Shown here: positions 16,759 to 24,014 of the stretch, piece by piece
How the letters are laid out: every line of letters begins with the position of its first letter
Position numbering within the stretch: the first letter of the stretch is position 1
Assembly (NCBI GenBank): GCA_020632635.1
Contig: JACKFE010000004.1
Coordinates: 62,001 to 126,000 of the forward strand
From: Nitrospiraceae bacterium
GTDB lineage: Bacteria; Nitrospirota; Nitrospiria; Nitrospirales; UBA8639
Direction of reading: 5' to 3'
Length of the DNA stretch: 64,000 nt
Made by a program: the position numbers and the translations under genes
Notes under the pieces: model-generated
What the model was told of the DNA's origin: nothing
What the model saw: the letters and a program-made list of their open reading frames with translations, nothing else
Database searches by the model: none

Positions 16759-18165
16759 ATGAAGAAAAAGATTCTTATTGTAGATGATCACCCGGATATT
16801 GTGTTGATGCTGACGGATCGGCTAGAGGCGTTAGGGTATGACACGGTGTCGGCGGCTGATGGGAAAGAAGCTCTGCAGCAATGGGAACGGGAAGCTCCAA
16901 ATTTGATGTTGCTGGATCTGGAAATGCCGCAGATGAACGGTATGGAGGTCTTGCATCAACTAGCCAGCACGGGGCGACGGGAGACTTTTGATCCGGCCAG
17001 TCAATCGGCTCAAGGATTCAGTGAATCCCTGCCGTTGCCGGTGATTGTCATGACGGCGCACGGCACCATTTCCAAGGCGGTCGAAGCGATGCGTGCCGGA
17101 GCCTATGATTTTCTCACCAAACCGATTGAACTGGATCATCTGACCCTTGTCTTGAATAAGGTGCTGACCCGGGAGGCCCTGACTCGTCAAGTGGCATCTT
17201 TACGTGGGGAAGTGGAGAGTCGGTATGCCAAAATTGTGGGGGAAAGTCCACAAGTACGATCAATGGTGGAATTGGCCAAACGAGCTGCCGATTCCGATGC
17301 GATGGTATTGCTTCTTGGTGAAAGCGGGACGGGTAAGGAACTGTTCGCACGGTCTATCCATCGGTGGTCTTCACGCCGGGACATGCCCTTTAGCATTATC
17401 AATTGCGTCGCCTTGAATGAGTCCTTGTTGGAAAACGAGCTTTTCGGGCATGAAAAAGGCGCGTTTACCGGAGCGGATTCGTTGCAAAAAGGAAAAATTG
17501 AAGCGGCCGATGGCGGAACGGTCTTTCTGGATGAAATTGGTGACATGCCTATTGGTTTACAGGCAAAACTGTTGCGAGTCCTCCAAGATCATGAATTTCC
17601 CCGTGTGGGCGGTACACGATTGATACGAGTGAATATTCGGGTTATCGCCGCCACCAACAAGGATTTGAAGCAGGCGGTCAGGGCAGGAACCTTCCGAGAG
17701 GATCTCTTTTTCCGGCTCAATGTAGTGAACTTATCCTTGCCTCCCTTACGGGATCGTCCGGAGGATATTATTCCCCTGGCTGAATATTTTTTAGATCGCC
17801 ATGTGCGGGAAATGAACAAGCGGAGCCGGAAATTTTCCAAGAAAGCCCTGGAAACAATCCGCTGTTATACCTGGCCGGGAAATATTCGAGAATTGGATAA
17901 TGCTATTGCCCGAGCGGTAGTCTTGGGCGTGGATGAGGAAATCTCTCCGGATCTTCTGGGCATGGGAGGCAGCAAAGATGATTTGCAAGAAATCGACAAC
18001 CTTCCTTATCACGATGCCTTGGAACGCTTTAGTTCGCTGGTTTTGGAAAAGGCCATGCGCCGGAGTAATTGGAGTCAAACCAAAGCAGCCGAGCTCCTCG
18101 GCCTACAACGGACCTATCTGGCCCGTCTGCTCAAGCAAAAGAATATTCAGCAAGGCACGGAATAG
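16759..18165 (+). CDS. NtrC-family sigma-54-dependent response regulator
   Basis: This 468-aa protein has three domains. The receiver (1-~130) has D9/D10, phospho-acceptor D53 and K121. The AAA+ sigma-54 activator domain has Walker A GESGTGKE at 187-194 and the sigma-54-contacting GAFTGA at 234-239. The Fis-type HTH near 435-460 contains NWSQTKAAELLGLQRTYLARLL. When phosphorylated it should activate sigma-54 promoters. The receiver has an unusual insert of about 20 polar residues (about 70-91) before the final strands. No partner kinase is adjacent. AAGGAG and AAAGGGG precede the ATG. Confidence 0.93.
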   Translation: MKKKILIVDDHPDIVLMLTDRLEALGYDTVSAADGKEALQQWEREAPNLMLLDLEMPQMNGMEVLHQLASTGRRETFDPASQSAQGFSESLPLPVIVMTAHGTISKAVEAMRAGAYDFLTKPIELDHLTLVLNKVLTREALTRQVASLRGEVESRYAKIVGESPQVRSMVELAKRAADSDAMVLLLGESGTGKELFARSIHRWSSRRDMPFSIINCVALNESLLENELFGHEKGAFTGADSLQKGKIEAADGGTVFLDEIGDMPIGLQAKLLRVLQDHEFPRVGGTRLIRVNIRVIAATNKDLKQAVRAGTFREDLFFRLNVVNLSLPPLRDRPEDIIPLAEYFLDRHVREMNKRSRKFSKKALETIRCYTWPGNIRELDNAIARAVVLGVDEEISPDLLGMGGSKDDLQEIDNLPYHDALERFSSLVLEKAMRRSNWSQTKAAELLGLQRTYLARLLKQKNIQQGTE

Positions 18166-18272
18166 TTTAGAGCTCCTATAGATTAGAGTTACGGTGGTCC
18201 CGTGCTTCGCTTACCGGTTGAGGACAGAGTCTCAAGTGCGGTTGTCGAGTTGTGAAATATTCAATTCGCCGT

Positions 18273-19940
18273 TCATTTTCGAGATCTCATTTTTTGAACC
18301 GGCTTTTTCTTGCGGGTTACTTCCGCCTTTTTCTTCTGTATAAAATTCAAGATCTTTTTATTGTACGGGTCTGGTGACCAACTTACGGCAGGTTCCGCAC
18401 CAAGGACTCCCCAATACGCATCCCGATCAAAGCTGTTCTCCAAGGCTTGCCCCAGGCGGTTGGAAATACTCTTATACCATCCGTGCTTTTCCAGAAACGC
18501 CAATGTGGCTCCGGCTAGGAGATGGGCGTCGTCTCCCATATCCCGAACGCCCTCTTGCTGATTTTGGGCGAGAATGGTCCATATGGATTCTGCGGTTTCT
18601 TCATCATGATCATCCCAGGTTTCCAGGTCTTGAAAACTATGGTTATTAAATGCTTGAAACTTCGTATTGCCAATAAGACGCCCCATCAGACGGGCGGAGT
18701 CACGCATCACGCCGAAATCAAGTTCTTCATCGATTCTTCTCCATTTTTCTCCTTCAACCGGTAGCCACCCATGCACGCCGATGGAATCTCCGCCACCCTC
18801 TGAACAGATTTCAATTAATTGCTCAAGGGTGGTCGCGTATTGCTTGATTAAGTCAGGCGAGTAAGCATTCAGGCCTTCAATGGCTCCCAGAGTGACATAT
18901 AACCGTAAAATGTCCACAGGATGATGATCGACATCCGCCCGGTTAGGGTTGCTGCCAGTTTGAACGGCTTCTGGGTCAGTGACCTTAGGGGTTCCTGATG
19001 ATAAGCGAATCAGGCTGGGAGGTTGATAGGGAATATGTAATCGGTTCAAATACTTGGTGATGTGACGGCTCAGAAGCCCCATAAAGATCGCCAATGAAAA
19101 TCCGTAGGAAGGTCCTACGTTGAGCACGGCCAACACATCGGCCGCCGCTTCTTCAATCCAGTAACTCCAGAGTTGGCCGATCAATTCTTTTTGGCCGTGT
19201 TTTAACTTTTGAGATTTCAACAGGTATTGCCCCGGCCCGGAATCAAAGCACTGTTTCGCCAGGTCTTCCATTTCCGGCAAGAGCGTCTTGTCGGCATGTA
19301 ACATGTCATGGCCACCAACTTCATGAGCCAGGACGGACCATAACAAGGGGTGAAACGCATAAGTAGAAGGCAACACGATGACCCCTACCGTGCCTCCGAA
19401 GAGGGATCGAATCTGGTTCACGGGAATGCTGAAAGGACCGAATTCCCCCGAGAAAATACCCTCTTCGGGTTCCCGGCTTAAAAAAACCGCTAGCGGCGGC
19501 AGTTGAGCCACGCTCGGGAAATCGACATTCGCGCGACGTCGAGCGTCAAGGAAGGAACGGTAAAAGTTGGACAAGACGGCTGAAAATTGCCGAAGAGGAT
19601 ATTGTAAAGATGTATCCGCATGATTATAGATCGCTCCGAGGAGCGGTTCATAATATCGATCAGGACATCGGGTCAAAAAGGTGGGAAGATGTTCTAGAAG
19701 AGGATCGACGTAGGCCTGTAAATACGCGAGTGGCAAAAACACCTTCCCTCGGGTGATGGCCTTCAACGCTTCTTTGGAGGTGGGGCTGTTCTGTTTCCAC
19801 GGGATAGCTGGGAAAGGACTCGCACCAGGGCGGGAAAACAGTTGGATGTGTTGTGTCAGTAATTTATCCAGAATACTTTCGAAGTCTTTTCTGCTTCCTT
19901 GGATTGATTTGAGGGTGCGGGTGAGTTTGGAATAGCCCAT
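18273..19940 (-). CDS. Large protein with HExxxH zincin-like motif, RiPP-cluster associated
   Basis: This 555-aa protein has no family that I can name with certainty. Residues 206-211 read HEVGGH, an HExxxH motif (three residues between Glu and His) followed by D and a further His. IEEAAADVL at 262-270 offers an acidic third ligand. HExxxH is known from the DUF1704/MATCAP metallopeptidases, whereas ordinary zincins use HExxH. There is no signal peptide and the C-terminus is Lys/Arg-rich. It is the last gene of the azole-RiPP operon, 47 nt after the SagB-type gene, so leader cleavage is a reasonable inference but not shown. Its end converges with the NtrC-type gene. Confidence 0.6.
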   Translation of the reverse strand: MGYSKLTRTLKSIQGSRKDFESILDKLLTQHIQLFSRPGASPFPAIPWKQNSPTSKEALKAITRGKVFLPLAYLQAYVDPLLEHLPTFLTRCPDRYYEPLLGAIYNHADTSLQYPLRQFSAVLSNFYRSFLDARRRANVDFPSVAQLPPLAVFLSREPEEGIFSGEFGPFSIPVNQIRSLFGGTVGVIVLPSTYAFHPLLWSVLAHEVGGHDMLHADKTLLPEMEDLAKQCFDSGPGQYLLKSQKLKHGQKELIGQLWSYWIEEAAADVLAVLNVGPSYGFSLAIFMGLLSRHITKYLNRLHIPYQPPSLIRLSSGTPKVTDPEAVQTGSNPNRADVDHHPVDILRLYVTLGAIEGLNAYSPDLIKQYATTLEQLIEICSEGGGDSIGVHGWLPVEGEKWRRIDEELDFGVMRDSARLMGRLIGNTKFQAFNNHSFQDLETWDDHDEETAESIWTILAQNQQEGVRDMGDDAHLLAGATLAFLEKHGWYKSISNRLGQALENSFDRDAYWGVLGAEPAVSWSPDPYNKKILNFIQKKKAEVTRKKKPVQKMRSRK

Positions 19941-19987
19941 GTTTGGTGTCCTCTTCTTCGATGAATGCTCAAATGGATGAGATCGTT

Positions 19988-20812
19988 TTACTGCGAATCA
20001 TCATTTCCTGAAGAATTTGCAATACCTCCAATAGCTAAAATGTATAGGGTGGAATGGGTCACGCCATCCAGATCAAGCAGCGCGTCGATCTCTCGGTCAA
20101 AAAAACCTCCTAAATTGACTCCGCCAAGTCCGAGTGCATTTGCCGTCAGATTAATATTTTGGGCGACGTGGCCGGCTTCCAACAGAATAAACCGGTATCC
20201 CCGCTCCCCATATTTAAATGTGGAGCGTTCGAACAGGCCGGTCAAGAAAATCACTAACGAGGCGCCATGGACCATCTGGGGATAGACCAAGGCAGAGGCC
20301 ACGCGTTCTCGCAGATCCAGAGAATCGTCACGCAAGCGGTTCAACTGTCGTTTGGGAGGATTGAAGTGGTAGAGGCCGGCCTCAAAGTCTTGCGCGCGGC
20401 AGACGTAAGCAAAAATTTCCAATGGATACAACCCACCTCCGGAAGGAACCGTTCTGAAAAATGCCGGAAGGGGAGAAGCGGAGTTCTTGCGAGTTAACCC
20501 ATATCCGTATTGCAGAAGGACATTCAGCTGATCAAGAGAGATGGGTTGAGGAAGGAGATCCCTGGTTGAGGCCCGGGTCAGAATCACACTGGAAAGAGTA
20601 GCCGGGATGTTCAGGCAATGTTCAGGAAGGTCTACCGTTGGATAGCCTTCATAAGCCAGGGCTTCATGAAATTCACTCATCCCTTCTAGAATTTCTTCGT
20701 TGGATAAGGTGGAGGAGTGGCGCCCGATCTTGGAATTTTCATGAAAGAGTTCCCAGAGGTGGTCATGATCTTCAAGGGGAAACACGAATTCATTGGACAT
20801 GAATGATCCCAT
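19988..20812 (-). CDS. SagB-type FMN dehydrogenase of azole RiPP biosynthesis
   Basis: This 274-aa protein is a nitroreductase-fold SagB-type dehydrogenase. In TOMM/LAP pathways this enzyme uses FMN to oxidise azolines to thiazoles and (methyl)oxazoles. Visible FMN-site segments are RASTRDL (80-86), PSGGGLYPLE (123-132) and the C-terminal LEAGHVAQNINLTANALGLGGVNLGGFF. The gene starts 15 nt after the YcaO gene and ends 47 nt before the HExxxH gene. A second in-frame ATG at 20800 is possible. No truncation is seen, so the pathway should make aromatic azoles rather than stopping at azolines. Confidence 0.88.
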   Translation of the reverse strand: MGSFMSNEFVFPLEDHDHLWELFHENSKIGRHSSTLSNEEILEGMSEFHEALAYEGYPTVDLPEHCLNIPATLSSVILTRASTRDLLPQPISLDQLNVLLQYGYGLTRKNSASPLPAFFRTVPSGGGLYPLEIFAYVCRAQDFEAGLYHFNPPKRQLNRLRDDSLDLRERVASALVYPQMVHGASLVIFLTGLFERSTFKYGERGYRFILLEAGHVAQNINLTANALGLGGVNLGGFFDREIDALLDLDGVTHSTLYILAIGGIANSSGNDDSQ

Positions 20813-20827
20813 GGTGTGCTCTTTTTC

Positions 20828-22159
20828 CTAAGGAAATGGATGAGGGGCTGGGTTGTCCCCCCTCTCGCGTCGGATCCCTCGATGGCCCAATCGCTGAGGG
20901 AGGGTCCACAATCTCTTCCCTCCCAACGGACGATGAGCATGCCCGATTATCAAGGGATGAAATCCTGGAATGACGGCACGCATTACAAAGAAACCCAGGT
21001 CTTTGACATCGGGCGTAGTCAGATCTCTCAGTAGTACAGAATAGTTCAGCCGATGGAGATCTTGCACGAGAATGGCTACATCCCGTTTGGGAATCCCGGT
21101 AGCTAAATTGGGGATGTCGTCGAAATCAATCCACGTAGGGGACTGGAATAGGGTCTTCGCCAGAAAAGCATTGCGGGGATCGCAGTAAAAATGAACATGA
21201 TCGTTCTGAGTTCGGACGTTTCGGTAATCGGAGACAAGAGTTTTGGGAGGATAGTGGCTTTTCAAGATATGGGCCAGCCGGCGGGTATGAGCCAGCTCTT
21301 CCAGACTTTTTTTGACTGCCTGCTCCGGGTCAAGTGAAGCGGCGGCGGCAAAAACGAGCGCGGGCATGTCTGGGCTGGCATGTTGAAGTGCTGAAAAAAT
21401 TACTGGAACGCCGTGGTCCATTTTGAGATGAAAAAGGGAGACGTGTGCCCCGGTATGTTCGAATCGCCGGACCAGATCCTGATTCTCCTCGCTGAGGGTT
21501 TTCGGAACAATCCGAGGCATCTTGAGCTGGGCCTGCCAGGTGATGGTAAAGGCATCCCGTTCAATCACTTCGCAGATAGCCGACAGCCTAGCCTGATCAG
21601 GATCAATATGGCAGGCCAATCCTGTGGAAATGGGTTGGCAAAATGGCTGTTCTCCATTGGGTTTATCAAAGATGTAAGGCACAAAGACCATCGCAGCCGG
21701 CGCAAACACCGATTTTTGAGAATACCAATCTGTGAGCGGGCACCAGTGGATCGGTGTCGAAGAGGTAAACGCGACATAGGGGAAATTGTCCTGTGCATGC
21801 TGACCCTGGGAAAATAACGCAAATTCCTTCGGATGCACACAGGGAAATGAAGCGGAGTCATAGGAGGTCAAGGGCAAGTCCTGAAGAGAATATAGACTCG
21901 AACAATAGCGCTCAATGACTTCACCGATGGCCTTGGCTGCAGCCCCGGCTCGATTGCTGGCAGCCCCTCCGCTAATTGGGGAAAAATTGCACCCCGTGAA
22001 TGCTCCAGTGTTGCATGCTTCGGCATAGTAGTGAAAGAAATGAGGCGCCCCGGCTTCTCTTGGAATTTCCTGCAACGATCGAATGAGACCCACCCGTTCA
22101 TCAATGACTCTCTCCAGATGTTCAAAGACCATGTTGAACATAGGCGAGAGGGCGGTCAT
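20828..22159 (-). CDS. YcaO cyclodehydratase (TOMM/LAP D-type)
   Basis: This 443-aa protein is a YcaO ATP-dependent cyclodehydratase that turns Cys, Ser or Thr of a precursor into azolines. ATP/Mg motifs are visible: SNRAGAAAKAIGEVIERY with E80 and E83, and AICEVIERDAF with E197 and E200. EELAHTRR lies further on. The C-terminus PAPHPFP carries the PxPxP tail typical of azoline-forming YcaO proteins. I chose the start at 22159 because it forms an ATGA overlap with the upstream SagC-like gene and begins where the family core begins. The frame is open 28 codons further upstream. Confidence 0.92.
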   Translation of the reverse strand: MTALSPMFNMVFEHLERVIDERVGLIRSLQEIPREAGAPHFFHYYAEACNTGAFTGCNFSPISGGAASNRAGAAAKAIGEVIERYCSSLYSLQDLPLTSYDSASFPCVHPKEFALFSQGQHAQDNFPYVAFTSSTPIHWCPLTDWYSQKSVFAPAAMVFVPYIFDKPNGEQPFCQPISTGLACHIDPDQARLSAICEVIERDAFTITWQAQLKMPRIVPKTLSEENQDLVRRFEHTGAHVSLFHLKMDHGVPVIFSALQHASPDMPALVFAAAASLDPEQAVKKSLEELAHTRRLAHILKSHYPPKTLVSDYRNVRTQNDHVHFYCDPRNAFLAKTLFQSPTWIDFDDIPNLATGIPKRDVAILVQDLHRLNYSVLLRDLTTPDVKDLGFFVMRAVIPGFHPLIIGHAHRPLGGKRLWTLPQRLGHRGIRRERGDNPAPHPFP

Positions 22160-23241
22160 GGCGTAAGGTCTCCGGCCGAAGTAGACGGAATTTTTTTTGT
22201 CATCGTGGATCCGTGGTAATACATCGGACTGCACACCGGACATCGTGGCACTTTCAATATTTTTCGAAGTGAGAGCCGGGAGGAGAGAAAATCCATCTCG
22301 ATCAGGTGCCCCATGCTTTGGGGAGGCAAAAGGTTTCCGTGAAACTTAATCAGTTCCAACACCGCTTGACTGGCCAGTATGGCCACCATCAAGGGATGAA
22401 AGCCCACAATGCCCTGCCCATGAAACGAGTGGTTCTCGATGGCGCGGACAACCGAAACGTGATCCTGATGACTATTTTGACGAAGAGACAGACATTCGTA
22501 ACAGGCCGTTTCGCCTGGAAGAATGAATGGGCCGAGAAGGCCGATCATATTGTGGAGTACCACTGGGAGTGTGGCTAGCCGGTATTGATGTGCGAGATGG
22601 TTCATCTCTCGAATAACGGGAGAAGGGCCAAAGTCCGAGGTAACCACGAGACATTGCGGGGAGGAATTCTTCAATCGCCTCATCCAAGTATCATAGGACA
22701 GAGGATTCTTCAAGGTCTGTGGCCATGCAGTTTTCTTGAGGGACCCATTTTTTGAAAATAAGCGTTCCTGACGAAGGAGCGGATGATCCACAACACGAAA
22801 ATTTTTTATCCCCGAATTTTGGAGTGCGGCAGCGATGTGTTTGGAAAGAAAATTGATACCCACAATACTCAGGAATGTGCGATTCAGGGATTGAAGGAAA
22901 GGTTTGGTCTGTTGGCCGAAATGCCAATAAAACACATCCTGGGGTGATTCCTGTTTTGGGGATATCCTGTTTTTTCGGGATTCGGTAACGAGAAACCCCT
23001 TAGATAAAAGGGTTTGGACTAGCCTTTCGACGATTGGACGGGAAACGGGAGCAAAAAGGGCTAGGATCTCCTGGGTTCTTATACGATTGCGGGCGGCGGA
23101 AAAAATGAGTTGCGCAGCAGTAGAAGCACCCTCTCCTTCGAGCCTGAGTTCCGTGGCCCCTCGTTTGAGAATGAGACCTTGCGGCAGCTCGATGAACTGA
23201 ACCGGAAGCGACCGAAGTTGTGGGGAGAACTTTAGGGTCAT
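22156..23241 (-). CDS. Ocin-ThiF/SagC-like TOMM leader-binding protein
   Basis: This 361-aa protein resembles the E1-like partner (C or F protein) of TOMM cyclodehydratases, which binds the precursor leader and presents it to YcaO. Residues ~1-90 look like the winged-helix RiPP recognition element (EIL-LFAPVSRPIVERLVQTLL). The middle is an E1-like fold (SIVGINFLSKHIAAAL, then VLHNMIGLLGPFI). Four Cys, CYEC at 247-250 and CPVC at 334-337, form the structural zinc site. No adenylation GxGxxG is clear, as is usual in these degenerate E1 homologues. It overlaps the YcaO gene by ATGA. The ATG at 23241 has no strong ribosome-binding site. Confidence 0.82.
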   Translation of the reverse strand: MTLKFSPQLRSLPVQFIELPQGLILKRGATELRLEGEGASTAAQLIFSAARNRIRTQEILALFAPVSRPIVERLVQTLLSKGFLVTESRKNRISPKQESPQDVFYWHFGQQTKPFLQSLNRTFLSIVGINFLSKHIAAALQNSGIKNFRVVDHPLLRQERLFSKNGSLKKTAWPQTLKNPLSYDTWMRRLKNSSPQCLVVTSDFGPSPVIREMNHLAHQYRLATLPVVLHNMIGLLGPFILPGETACYECLSLRQNSHQDHVSVVRAIENHSFHGQGIVGFHPLMVAILASQAVLELIKFHGNLLPPQSMGHLIEMDFLSSRLSLRKILKVPRCPVCSPMYYHGSTMTKKIPSTSAGDLTP

Positions 23242-23319
23242 GTGCTATGTTTGTATCGGATAGGTGACTGCAGGGCTTGTGGGATTTTGCCTTGGTGAAA
23301 TCTGTAACACTCTAGGACC

Positions 23320-23342
23320 GAGAGCCCCATGGAGGGGCTCTC
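23320..23342 (-). promoter_or_regulatory. Perfect 9-bp stem-loop between precursor and maturation genes
   Basis: GAGAGCCCC (23320-23328) pairs perfectly with GGGGCTCTC (23334-23342) around a 5-nt loop. It lies about 80 nt before the SagC-like start and about 390 nt after the precursor stop. No T-run follows on either strand, so it is not a standard intrinsic terminator. In RiPP operons such hairpins often mark partial termination or mRNA processing that keeps precursor levels above enzyme levels. That role is inferred here. Confidence 0.5.
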
Positions 23343-23448
23343 ATGGACTACACCATCTCCTAGTTACGGCGCCTTCAGAATGCATTCAGAAAAAAGTGCG
23401 ACAGCAAGTTCGTGAATAATCCTGCTTGGGACTCAAATATTTTTCTAA

Positions 23449-23571
23449 TCAACGGACAGATTTTTTCAATGCATACTTAACCGATACAGGACAGCAACTT
23501 TCTGATAGGCCGGCTTTGACCTTCTCCGTTTCCTCAAACGGAAGGTTGATCATGGTGGTTTTGCACATCAT
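23449..23571 (-). CDS. Short ORF with Cys-Cys-Pro (OsmC-like tail remnant or second peptide)
   Basis: This is a 40-codon frame in the 487-bp gap between the precursor and the SagC-like gene. It starts with two ATG codons and contains EETEKVKAG, then LSESCCPVSVKYAL near the end. The reading frame stays open about 27 codons upstream of the ATG pair. The tail resembles the C-terminus of OsmC/YhfA proteins (a helix leading into CPVS), so it may be a decayed fragment. Its Cys pair and position also make it a possible second small peptide. No ribosome-binding site is visible. An alternative 48-codon TTG-started frame at 23678 with AAGGAG lacks Cys. The rest of the gap holds only the stem-loop. Confidence 0.3.
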   Translation of the reverse strand: MMCKTTMINLPFEETEKVKAGLSESCCPVSVKYALKKSVR

Positions 23572-23728
23572 GACGATCAAAGGGCTTTGTGATTTGGAGA
23601 TGTGAGCCGTAGATCCGAGTGTTTGCCTTGAACTGCATCGTGCCCCTCATGATTGAAGCGAGCAATGTCCCACGGGGCAATACCTGCTCCTTCGCTTTCA
23701 TTGAGAGAGTTGGGGGTTGGGGATTACA

Positions 23729-23974
23729 TCAATTGATTGTACAGCAACAAGTGCCGCATGCCCCAGCCACACCGGGTTTTTTTGTCTTGCCCATCGCGGC
23801 GGCCTTTGCCCCTAATATTTGGAGTTCATGAAACTCGGACACCGTTAACGCTTCCAAATGAGGGGATTTGGACAGAAGGGCTTTTTTCTTCTTGACGCCG
23901 AGTCCCAAAGAATCCAAGACTGTCGGATTTTTGGGGGTGGATTTCTTTTTGGATTTTTTGGTGGTCGCAGCCAT
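23729..23974 (-). CDS. TOMM/LAP precursor peptide
   Basis: This 81-aa peptide has a strong AGGAGG site 6 nt before its ATG. Residues 1-35 are Lys-rich. Residues ~37-60 form a probable amphipathic leader helix (HLEALTVSEFHELQIL, then GAKAAAMGK). The C-terminal core is GACGTCCCTIN (71-81), with Cys at 73, 76, 77, 78 and Thr at 75 and 79. These residues are what a YcaO/SagB pathway converts to thiazoles and methyloxazoles. It sits 40 nt after the TonB-receptor gene and before the SagC-, YcaO- and SagB-like genes on the same strand. The cleavage point is unknown; a site after the Gly-Lys or Lys-Lys region (60-66) is possible. Confidence 0.82.
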   Translation of the reverse strand: MAATTKKSKKKSTPKNPTVLDSLGLGVKKKKALLSKSPHLEALTVSEFHELQILGAKAAAMGKTKKPGVAGACGTCCCTIN

Positions 23975-24014
23975 TCAGCACCTCCTAGATTGATGATGAG
24001 AAAAATGCTCACCC

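Noticed and set aside
23678..23680. TTG start with AAGGAG leading a 48-codon frame after the RiPP precursor
   Set aside because: The spacing is good but the peptide has no Cys, no motif and an unusual start; noted only as an alternative to the 40-codon frame.
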